From Rutpela maculata (Eukaryota; Arthropoda; Insecta; Coleoptera; Cerambycidae), in the NCBI GenBank assembly GCA_936432065.2, contig OW386285.2, forward strand, positions 408,100,547 through 408,164,546: DNA of 64,000 bases. Direction: 5' to 3'. Below the pieces are notes generated by a model. It saw only the letters and a program-made list of their open reading frames with translations. It made no database searches and had not been told where the DNA came from. A program made the translations under genes and the position numbers. Shown here piece by piece: positions 33,076 to 44,600 of the stretch. Positions within the stretch are counted from its first letter, which is position 1; each line of letters opens with the position of its first letter.

Positions 33076-34322
33076 TGAGAAAAAATTAGAGTGATGGTAA
33101 ACAATATTAGATATGTTAATGTAAATAAAATATACAGATGGCTAACAAACAAATTCATAGGATAATACTTATTTATGCATTAATTACTTCATTTTTATCA
33201 AGTAGACAACTGGTATGTAGTTTTATATGTTCCTATTACTAAAAACCTGTGGGGAAATTACCAAATATAACCTGAAAAAGACGTCAAATTAACGTCTAGC
33301 ATAGGACGTCGTTCATCTGAGACATTAGGAAGTCATTTTCACGTTTCATTTACGTCATCTAACTCGTCATTTCTCGTCACTCCTGACCATTTTTTCACGT
33401 AATTTTCACGTGCCTTTGCTACCTGGGTGTTTTCCTCAAAATAAGTGTAAATAATAGGTCTGCATGACCTCATTTTGATGTCATTTTTTGGTCACCTGAG
33501 ACGTTATTTTGACCTTTGGAATTACGTAAGAATGACGTCATTATGTCACAGCCTAGGGACGTCATTTTGTGACGTCAAAATGACATCATTTTGTGACGTC
33601 AAATCGACTTCATTTAGCGACGTTTATCGGACCATATATAAGCTATTTTTGATTAATTTAAATAATTGTACATTTGAAAAATATAATAAAAAAGCCAATT
33701 TCGTGCAATATGGCATGTGAATCTTAAGTGCTCTAGGAGGTTTCCATTTTCCGATGTATGATGCGTTGCAGGAAAAGCTGCCATGTGCGATGTATAGATG
33801 AATGGACAATTAATAAGTGAATTACTCACTGGTTTTTATGCTATCTCGGCTTAGCCACATAATAATGATCTTTAACCTGACTATTATAGGATCCATCCAA
33901 ATCAATCAAAGTTTTCTGAATGTATTTGAACATTGCAATTTATATTATTTATTTTCTATAAATTCGTTAGAGTATAAGGTAAAGAGTAACTGATTATTTT
34001 CAGTGGTTTGTATGTGGCGCCATCTAGAAATAATTTCTGCAATGAAAAAATGACGTCGCCAAACGTCGCATCGACGTCTCAGCATGACGTCATAATTTTG
34101 TCACAATATGGCGTTACTTGGTCACATCCCAGGTAGCAAAAGCACGTGAAAATGACGTAAAAAAATGGTCAGGAGTGACGAGAAATGACGAGTTAAATGA
34201 CGTAAATGAAACGTGAAAATGACTTTCTAAGGTCTCAGACGTCTTTACGTCACGTTGAAGGTGAAATTGACGTAATGGATGCTGAAGAAGTGACGTCAAA
34301 ATAACGGCACTCTGCTACCTGG

Positions 34323-35040
34323 GTAGTTGCAATCTAAAGAGCGAGATCGAACCAAATATCAATCAAAGCAAACCGTTGTACTACCAAATCTTTATTATCG
34401 CTGCGTGGGCTGGCTTATTGTTTTTGTTTATTAAATTATTGGACTTAAGAAACTTACAACACTTTTTATGTTTTTACTCTAGTAAAAAAAATATTCGCAA
34501 AAATTGCTTGGGGCCCCCAGAACCATCCCAAAAAACATAATTTTCGTCGGCCCACAATGGATTGCATTAGTGTGACGTCACATAATTATGCAACCGATCC
34601 CTAGAAAATTCAAAAACTTGCAAAATTCGGTTTCCGGTTTACACAGGCACACAGGAATTCCCAAGTAAGTGGAATCCCCAGGGTCGTCTCAAGAGCATTG
34701 ATTACACAAAATAAAAAGTAACGGAAAATTTGTAACTTAAATGTTCTTATTTTATCACAGTAAAAGTAATAAGGGACTCTTTTCATTTTATATATTTAAC
34801 ATGGTTCAATGATTAATATTTTAACTTTTAAGAATTGTGAACAAAATTACATAATACTTATCGTCAATTGAAAGAATTGCTTGCTGTAGGAACATATATA
34901 ATTACTGAGTAGTTATAATGATTATATTATTGTTCTAAATAACAATGTTTGTAGTTTAATTTTATATAATACTGGAAAAATGCCCGTGTTGCACTACGGG
35001 TTCGTTAAGATAGCTAAATATAATGAATACCACCCTCATC
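34323..35040. other. Intergenic, nothing recognised
   Basis: AT-rich. Near 34980-35008 gcccgtgttgcactacgggt forms a small imperfect hairpin typical of repeat termini. Confidence 0.4.
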
Positions 35041-35049
35041 CAATCATTA

Positions 35050-35625
35050 CACGGGTTTACAAAAAAAAAAAAAATGTCCGACCAATGGGATTCCATTACC
35101 GTACCCAGAACGTTTTTGACGTACTGAACACGATGCCGTAGTCTGTTTTGCGCCATCACGTCAGGATTACGAGAAGACTTAACCTAAAAGTGCTAAAAAA
35201 TACCTTTTTCGTTCATGCACAAATTAATTCATTCAATATTTTGGCCTGAATTTTGTTACTCGGGAATTTTTGGGGTCGCTGATCACGAATCTGAAGTCAG
35301 AATTTGACAATTTCTAAATCCAAGATGGCGGATCCAATATGACATATGCTGAAATCCAGAAATGTATCAAAATTTGAAGATTGTGGCCCAAAACTTATTA
35401 TTCGAGGATTTTTGGGGTCATTTGAGTGAACTAATTTGTGCACGAACGAAGGCGAAAAAGGTATTTTTAGCACTTTAAGTTAAGTTTTCTCGAAAATCCT
35501 GACGTGATGCACAAGATGGACTACGCATCATATTCAGCACGTCAAAAACCTTCGGGGTACGGTAATGGAATCCCATTGGTCGGGCATTTTTTTTTTTGTA
35601 AACCTGCGTTATCAAACAAAAACTA
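35050..35625. repeat. Inverted repeat, about 575 bp
   Basis: About 35050-35260 (acgggtttac, gtccgaccaatgggattcca, ttttagcactt equivalents) recurs inverted at about 35430-35622. Some positions differ, so the arms are moderately diverged. Non-coding. Confidence 0.75.
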
Positions 35626-35696
35626 AACTATTCAAATAATGGCCATCTAAACTGTTCAAGTTTGGAGTTTCGAAAAAAATTGACTAAATTTTAGGC

Positions 35697-35744
35697 CAGA
35701 GAACTTATACCATAATGTATAAGGTATATGGTATAAGTTCTCTG
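35697..35744. repeat. Perfect 17-bp inverted repeat
   Basis: cagagaacttataccat (35697-35713) and atggtataagttctctg (35728-35744) are exact reverse complements around a 14-base loop. Confidence 0.95.
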
Positions 35745-37214
35745 TTTAGGCCGCCATATGGGGGGTGGCCATTTTGAATTTCCCATATACTTTTCTTGAG
35801 GGTTTGAGTTTAGTCTCTCTACTTGCAAAATTTCAAGTTCTTAGCATGTCTGGAAACGCCGAAACCAACAGATATAACCGTTATATTGCCTCTTAACTTT
35901 TACGTTTTTACCAGTGGCGGCTTGTGATACTTTGTGCAGAAGAGGCTTGATATATAAAAGACAATTAACTTGCAATATGATTACAGTTTGTACATTTCCT
36001 CACCACCCCAGGATATGCTGCTAAAGGAGGCTCAGCCTCCCCTGCCTCCTCTGACGAGCCGCCACTGATTTTTACCTATATTTACAAGTACGGTGAATTT
36101 TTTGAGTACTTGATAATGAGCTAGGTAATTTAAATTTGGCATGAAGGTAAGGAGTATCTTCCCGACCACTAGAAAATTTCAAAACTTGCAAAATTCGGTT
36201 CCAATCTGTCGCCTAATTTATATTTCTATAAAACCTAATACCCGCATTAAAATGAAGATGCTGCCAAAATGGTAAGAAATGTGAAAAACTATAGGAACAA
36301 AGTTGTAGAGAATAAAATTTCACTAAAAAAAGTGAGTAGTGGCAAATATGTATCTTTTATTGTTTTGACAATATATGCCTCATTTTGGTGTGGATATTGC
36401 ATTGCCTTCTATAAATTATAGAATTGCCGCTATATTAGAAACGCCATTTTGAATTTTGAAACTTTCTCCATGCCAAATTCCAAGTTCTTGCTCGTCAAGA
36501 AGTACCTCAAACGATTCACAGGACAGAAAATAACAAACATTGTTGCACTTTCCTTTATATACAGTGTGTCCCAATTTCCACGGTTACACATTCATAGCTC
36601 AATTATTAATAAATCAATTTATTTTCAATTTGGGGTCAATTTTCAGGTAGATTAGGGTTCGTTTTATAAGAAAAATATTGTCACCATTTAAAACCCCTTT
36701 GTGTCAAATTTTGTTCAAATATTTCGAGTGAAGGCAAATATGACGTTTTATCAAGGATTAATGGCCTCTGACAAAGTGAAATTAGAAACAAGGCTATTTT
36801 ACATTTTTTGCTACAATAAAAAATATCATGGTACTCGCCAAAAAGTTCTGTCCTTTTACACGAGCCCTTTCCAGTTTACTTGTTTTAAATGTAAATGAAA
36901 GCTTAAGGCTTTGTAGTTTCCTTCTGTCATTATTTGTTGCTTAAATAATTATTCAGTTTTTTTTTTAATATTTTTTTGTATTTCAACAAAATTGGGCACA
37001 ATGTGGTTTTAAGGAATGCTCTATGTGGTCATATTTTTTTATAAAAAAGTCCCTAATACAATTCATCTGAAAATTGCCCCATTCCCTGCGCCCTCTCAAA
37101 TTCGCACTATGGAATGAATTAAATCTGTATATGCACTTTTAGTTACGAATGTTTCCGTGAAAAGTGAGACGCATTGTATAGAAATATTCTTAGAAGGTAT
37201 GCTTTTAGAGTGCA
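35745..37214. other. Intergenic repeat-rich DNA
   Basis: No gene. At 36558 tacagtgtgtcccaa resembles the TA-CAGTGTGTC end of the mariner-like element at 20237. A poor inverse is found near 37160, so a decayed related MITE is possible. Confidence 0.4.
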
Positions 37215-37840
37215 GAATATTTACTAGTGAAATATTTTTTTTTGTCGAACTCCTCTATACACTTCCTTAAATATATAAGGAATAAAAACCAGACTGCAAC
37301 CAACAGCTATTCCCCGGACTAATGCCCCGCCGAGCGCTGAATTACGTATTACAAGCCTGGCCGCGTTAGTGCAATAACTATGTATTGCCACAAAACGCTA
37401 AAGTTTCGATGTTAATAGACACCAGCCGAAAGACTTATTCCTACTTAAAGGAGCTCTCGTACCAGCCATCTCATCATACCACTTGCAGACTGCAGTTTCG
37501 AGCTATTGGCTCTCGTCAGTGCAAGGTAGGTCTGAGACGGCTGGAACGAGGCATTTGTTCACTCTTGGTACATGACGAGATTTATAAAACCATAAGAGCT
37601 CCTTTAAGTAGGAATGTCTTTCGGCTGGTGTCTATTAAAATCGAAACTTTAGCGTTTTGTGGCAATACATAGTTATTGCACTAACGCAGACAGGCTTGTA
37701 ATACGTAATTCAGCGCTCGACGGGGCATTAGTCCGGGGAATAGCTGTTGCTTGCAGTCTGGTTTTTATTCCTTATATATTTAAGGAAGTGTATAGAGGAG
37801 TTCGACAAAAAAAATATTTCATTAGTAAAAAGAAATATTC
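37215..37840. repeat. Nearly perfect 626-bp palindrome
   Basis: The left arm (37215-37460: gaatatttactagtgaaata ... cttattcctacttaaaggagc) is matched inverted by 37590-37840 with very few differences. The centre near 37527 also contains ctctcgtaccagcc/ggctggaacgag. Short open frames in it are mirror images, not genes. Confidence 0.9.
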
Positions 37841-38575
37841 TTAATAAAATATTTCATTTCAATATTACTTATAATGTATTTTCCGGACCTGGCAAGAAAT
37901 CTGTTCTGATTTACTAATTTTTTCCTGTGTGAACTTGGCTTATAAATTTACCAATCAGAGACAAGGATACAGGTTCCCTATATTTACGTGCACTGCATTC
38001 TTATTTGAGATCGAGTATAGATAAGTTTGGTTTAAATTATTTCACAGTACATATTTCTTGGCAGATGTAGAGTATAGATTCCTTGGTAGTTTTTACTAAA
38101 TTTTTATAGACTGTGCTGATATGATGTTGATCTAATTTTGTTATTAAAACTATTTGTATTAGATTGCAGTTATCCTATTTTAAGTTTCAGCTGCATGGAT
38201 GACATTTAGTAACTTACCAATATTGAGCGAATAATCTACTAATTATTCTGTGAATATGTAGATAAATATTTAAGTTTGCAATCCAATATTCACAACTTGC
38301 ATAACTAAATCAAACAATATAAAAAGTTAACCTAATTTATTCATAAATATATTTATATTAGAAGTAACAAAAATTCGAGATATAAAATTTTAAACACTGA
38401 TTAAATAAATATTGTTATATAAAAATACAGATCTGTAACATTACCGTTATATAACTATATTTAAAATATTTATATTAAACAAAACAATCTTATATAAAAA
38501 AGTATCATATCTTATAATACATTTGAGGTTATAACAACTAGACATGTTAATTTCTCAGGTAATGTAGTTTATTCA

Positions 38576-38650
38576 TTAAGCATAAATGTGTCTTCTGTAG
38601 TGGTTTCTTATCGAACTTGCCAAACACAAGCCGAAGATTGCACCAATAAT
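38576..38650 (-). CDS. Tetraspanin last exon: end of TM4, tail and stop
   Basis: Twenty-four codons plus TAA (38578-38576): IIGAIFGLCLASSIRNHYRR then HIYA. It finishes TM4 and gives a short cytoplasmic tail. The exon is too short to appear as an open frame; it was found by looking for the TM4 continuation with a phase-0 acceptor (tttgtttcag). A minus-strand AATAAA lies at 38573-38568 and another at 38341-38336; the second is the more plausible poly(A) signal. Confidence 0.9.
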   Translation of the reverse strand: MIGAIFGLCLASSIRNHYRRHIYA

Positions 38651-41600
38651 CTGAAACAAAAATAAATATTAATAGTTACGATATTAAACATTTAAGCGAA
38701 CTTATTAGGTACTGAACGTACTGAATTTTTAAATAGGTACATAAATGGTATTTGCTATTTGTACAATAATGCCTATCTGAACAATCGAAGGTAAATTAAG
38801 ATTTTCTAAATTCTTTATACAGGATGTCTGCTATATTCGTACAAATGTTTTGCATGCATATTTAAAAAAAACTTCGGTGCCTCTTTCATAAAAGTAATCC
38901 TCTGTTGTCGGCATTCAAAGAAAATGTTCATGTATTTTTCATACTTCGTTGTTTAGCCGTAGGCAGACCGCCGCTTACTAATCATACAGTGTTGACAATG
39001 TATAGGCTAAAACTTCAGCAGACTAAAAAAGAGTATTACGATAAGAATATTCGTAATTCGGATAACAAATCAAAAGCTATGTGGAGCACTATTAGAAAAA
39101 TACAAGGAAAGAATATGAATTTATCGAATATAACTATAAGTGTGGATGGGGTAAAAATGCGGGATGAAGAAGTAGCCAACGGCTTCAACTTGCATTTTAC
39201 TACATTTCTCAACAACCATAACTCCTTGAATGACTATAATTTTCTTATGTCAAATGTACCGTTTTCCTCAAAAACATGCTTTTTACCTCCTGTATCTGAA
39301 CAGGATGTTGTGTCCCTGATTAACAAACTTAAATCCTCAAACTCCAGTGGTTTTGATAATATTTCGAATAATCTTCTAAAAAAAAGTAAATATTTGCTCT
39401 GTAGTCCGTTAGCTCATATTATAAATTTCTGTCTTAGGGAAGGAATTTTTCCGACGATGCTAAAATTAGCAATAGTTCAACCACTATTTAAAAAAGGAGA
39501 CGCAAATATGTATGAAAATTACAGAGCAATAAGTCTTCTTTCTAGCATGTCAAAAGTTATTGAGTTAGCTATAAAGGAACCTCTCACGTCTTTTTTGTAT
39601 CGAAATGACCTGCTCTGCAATTCACAACATGGCTTTACTAGCAACAGAAGCACCGAGACTGCATTATGTGTCTTTCATAAGAACATAATCGAAGCACTAG
39701 ATAACAAGAAGTATGTGTTAGGGCTATTTATAGATTTCTCTCGAGCTTTCGACTGTGTTGACCATGAGCTATTAAAAGCTAAACTTTGTAGATATGGAGT
39801 AAGAGGCACTCCTTTAAATTTATTGTCCTCATATCTAAAGGAAAGGAAACAAATTGTACAAATTTCTAATGGTGCATCTAGCAATAGTTTAGAGGTAAAA
39901 CAAGGTGTTCCGCAGGGATCTATTCTTGGGCCTCTCCTTTTTATACTCTTTGCCAACGATTTGATTCTGTACTTGAATAAAATACCTAACGTTTTGACAA
40001 TTTGTTATGCTGATGACACTAATGTTCTTATAGTAGAAGATAATTTAGATAGATTAAAAGTTACCACTGAAAAAGTTTACAATGAAATAACTAAATGGAC
40101 CGATAAAAATAAATTATATTTAAACAAAAGTAAGACCACTTCAGTACTGTTTAGCTTAAAGAAAAATCCAGATAAATTGCATTTCTCTGAAAATTTTCAA
40201 ATATTACCTACAGAATCCATTAAAATGTTGGGCATTACTGTAGATATGCATCTACAATGGAATCAGCATATACAGACGCTGTGTGGGAAATTAAGAAGCA
40301 CTTGTTTTGGGCTAAAATTTATGTCCAATCATTGTAGTGTTGACATCCCACTTACTCTTTATTATGCTAACTTTCATTCGAGCTTAAAATATGGTATAGT
40401 TAATTGGGGAAATAGCTCACAAGTAAGCAGAGTTTTCATTCTACAAAAATATGCAGTACGTATAATTGCAGGCATAAAATGTTTGGAAACTTGCAGAAAT
40501 GCTTTTAAAAATCTTAGAATCTTGACTTTAGTGAGTATTTATATATTGGAGATCTGTACATATGTTTATAAAAACAAGTCTATATTCTTAAACAATCGAA
40601 GAGGCCATGGGTACGAAACACGGCATAGGGAGCAGCTTCAAACCAATTCCTTTCGGACAACAATGTTTCAAAAAAGTTTTATATATAATGGCTGTAAGTG
40701 TTTCAACATTTTAACAGATGAAATTAAATCATCTCCAAATGTTCAGATTTTTAAAACAAAACTCAAAAATTTTCTAGTAAATAAAGTTTGCTATACCCTA
40801 GACGAATTTTTTGTTTAATGCTGATATTTCGCCATTTTACATTTACATGCTTTATGTTATTTATTTGTTTTTAATCTTCTTCGTTGACAATAATTGTTGT
40901 TTTTTTTTTTTTATTGTTTGTTACTATTATATTTACATGTATACATTAATTTTTAAGAGCTGACGTATTCTACATTTTGTTGTAACAGTTACATTTTAAA
41001 TGTGGAAATAAAAAAATATTATTATTATTATTATTATTAATGCTCAGTCCTATCGAGGTGATAGCGTGTTTTTTGACGTTGTACTTTCGTTCGTAAAGAA
41101 ACACTCTTTTTATGGAACTGTAATTATATTTGTATGATAAAAGGAGGCTAATATAACAGAACTTGTGGAGAGATCCAGTCGAGGATGGATGAAAAATTTC
41201 CTCAGTATTAACCTTCGTCTTCCCGGGTGGGGTACATTTGTACCCCAGAAACCTTTTTTTCTTGCATATTTTCCCAAAAAATTTATATTTTTTGTGACTA
41301 ATTTTATTTTGTGTCACTAAAGGTTTTGCAAATAATTACTGCTCGTATAACATTATTTTTCTTTTAATTTTTTAGAAATAATAATTTTTGAATAGCGTGG
41401 GGTACATTTGTATCCCACGTGGGAATCTGTGGCGGAATTTTTGAATAGCGTGGGATACATTTATACCCCACGTTGGGAATCTGCGACTACTATATAACCA
41501 TACAAAGGGTGCTGTAGACACCACAGACAAAATGGTAAAGCAATACTCTGCTCACAGAATATGAAATCGATGGCTAATGGTGATTTTTGGCCAATTATTA

Positions 41601-44600
41601 GATATTGCGTCCCTAAACGCTTACATTTTATGGGGCATCAAGTATCCAAAAAAGCCTGAAACTAAGGACGGCCGACGGTATTTTTTACTTCAGTTAGGAG
41701 AAAATATTATACGGAGATATAATGAACGAGGACGCTTGAGCAACACACTAAAGCAGTATATGCGGGATGTTGTTCCAGACTTGGCATCGGCCCCAGTTGA
41801 AACACCAAGAGAAGGACTTGCAAGTGGACGTCGTTGTACACGAAATAAAGACCGCAAATCTAGTCAAATTTGCATGGAGTGTCAAAACTTCGTATGTGCA
41901 GAACACCATGTAAAGGAAGTAAAGTGTTATCGATGCAAAGACGATTAAGTTAATTTTTTTTTAATATTTTTTAATTAAAAAAAATTTTTTTTGGTAGTTA
42001 TACTCTGTTTATTTTATCTATTATTACTTTTTAGTATAATTAAAAACATGTTTAATTATAAGAAGTATCATTTTCATCATGGGGTACAAATATACCCCAC
42101 GTGGGAATTTACCTAATTTTTCTGACCTGGGAAGACAAAGGTTAAAAAAATATGAAGTTAGCGATGACGAATGAAGAATCTAGTATAAAATCATTTATTG
42201 TAACTATTACCATACCATTTTTTTTTTTTTTTGTAGGTGTTTTGCCGATTACTCGTCGTTTTGAGAAAAGGGTTTATCGATTTTTGCCATTCTTAAAATG
42301 GTTGTGAAATACGTAAAGATAAACTAGACGAAAATAGTTGCGCTTTCTTGCGCATATCAAAATTTGGTAAGCTTATACTGTACACAATACTCGACAGCTG
42401 AATCTTCAGTTGTTTGCAATATCAAACTCGTTCTGCACACAGTATTTTATTGCTTATACTTTCAGCAGCCCCTTTCTATTGTATGTAGATTAGGCAATCT
42501 AAACCACGTGACTATCAACATGGCGTCGCACAGTGGGAAATTTTCAAGTTCTAGGTAGACAAAATTCTACAATTTTGCAAATAAACAGAAAATGTTCATT
42601 AGAAAAGCGGAAAAATATTGAAAAAAATGTAGGCACTAAGGGGGTAGTTTTTTTTCAACCCCCTTAGTGGCTAATTTTTTTTTCAATATCTTTCTTCTTA
42701 TCTAATGAATATTTTCTGTTCATTTACAAATTTGTAGAATTTTGTCCACCTAGAACTTGAAAATTTTCCACTGTGCGTCGAGGACAAACATTCGTTTTCA
42801 TTCGTTAAACGATTGTTTTTTTTTTTCTGTTGGTTTGGCTATGTTTCTGGAATTTACTATATGGAAAAAAAAATTGATAGGTCGTTGGATTCCCCACTTG
42901 TTGAATGACACCTAACCTAAACTGAAGTATCACTACGTTATCTCGTATCGAGAGATCGGCGGATATGAAAATGTCTACCCTGGGAGCGTTTATTGATATC
43001 GAAGGTGCTTTTGATAAAACAACCTTCGAGAGTATAGGGATAGCCCTCCATACCCATGGTGTTCCCAACACAATTAGTGAATGGATAACACACATGCTCA
43101 AATGGAGAACCGTCCGAATAAACGTGGGGAACATAGAGACTAGAGGCATGGTCAATAGAGGCTGTCCACAGGGTGGCGTCCTATCACCCTTATTGTGGGT
43201 TATGGTCGCCGACAGCCTCTTACACCGCCTCAATAACTCTGGTTTCTTCACAATAGGTTACGCAGATGACATTACCATCTTGCTAAATGGAAACTTTGAG
43301 GGCTTGCTATGCGAACTTATGCAAACAGCCCTCAAGTTGGTCGATAATTGGTGCACAGAACACTTTCTCTCGGTTAACCCCCAGAAAACTGAGCTAGTAC
43401 TATTCACCAAGAAAAAGAAACTACCAAATATGAGAATGCCCAAATTATCGGGCAGTCAACTCCACTTAGCGAGTGAGGTCAAGTACCTGGTGGTCACACT
43501 TGATCGCACTCTGAATTGGAAGAGACATTTGGAAGTTAAGATAAACAAGGCATGTGCGGCATTCTGGCAGTGTCGCAGGGCGGTCGGTAGGTCCTGGGGT
43601 TTCTCACCCAGAATCTCCCTCTGGCTGTACACTGCTGTGATAAGACCCATGCTTTGTTACGCAGCCACAGTCTGGTGGCCCAGAGTAAGGCAAAAAACAG
43701 CAGCATCTCAACTGGAGCATGTTCAAAGACTGGCATGTCTCTGCGTTACTGGTGCGATGAAAAGGACGCCTACAGCTGCAATGGAGACTATACTCTGCAT
43801 CCCCCCCTCTAAATCTGTACATAGAGGAGGTGGCGTTGAGGACTGCTCTAAGATTGCGATCTGTAGGCCAATGGTATATTAAGGGCACGGCTACGAGACA
43901 TGCCCGTATCCTAGAGGCTACAAAACAAATTCCTCTTCTGGGAATGGGAACTGACCGTATCCCCCCTATATATAACTTCAACAAGAACTTTGAGGTGAGT
44001 TTAAATGTGTCCGGCAATGACGGGCCGGACATATCAATCTACGCCGATGGTTCAAAAATGGACTGTGGATCTGGAGCTGGGGTTAACTCTGAAGACCTAG
44101 ATCTACATTCGATAATACCGCTAGGCACACATGCCACTATCTTCCAGGCGGAACTAGTAGGGATCCTGCAAGCGGTAATAGAAACCACGAAGGCAAACGT
44201 GAGTGGTAAAACAGTGCGCATATCAACGGACAGCAGAGCAGCCCTGCTTGCCCTAAACAATTGTAGGGCAGGCTCGGGGCTGGTTCTGGAAATTAGAAAG
44301 GCCCTAGATGTGCTCGTACAAAACAATAGTGTCCAGCTCCCTTGGGTGAAAGGACATGGCGGAATTCGGGGTAACGAAGAAGCGGACGCTTTAGCCCGCA
44401 AGGGATCTGAGAGCGCCCTGCATGGTCCTGAACCTGCAATAGCGCTCTCAGATTCAGTCCACAGTTCCCTGCTAAAGAACTATACATTCAAACGCCATGC
44501 GGACTGTGGGGTGGTCTGAGCAGCTGCAGACATTGCAGAATGGCTTTGGCCACACCCAGTCGTAAGCTAGGCAAACACTGTATCCAGATGTCCAGGAGTA

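Larger units (their letters stand above)
31842..34322. mobile_element. Nested TIR elements of the CCCAGGTAGCA family
   Basis: CCCAGGTAGCA occurs at 31842 and 34128; its inverse TGCTACCTGGG ends at about 33427 and 34322. The last copy (34128-34322, 195 bp) is bounded by both ends and looks complete. About 33240-33427 is an inverted copy of it. The DNA between is crowded with TGACGTCA or GACGTC palindromes. A tRNA-like SINE remnant sits inside. No transposase frame was recognised. Confidence 0.65.

Noticed and set aside
37385..37844. Frames of 95 and 61 codons
   Set aside because: They lie in the 626-bp palindrome and mirror each other; no domain.
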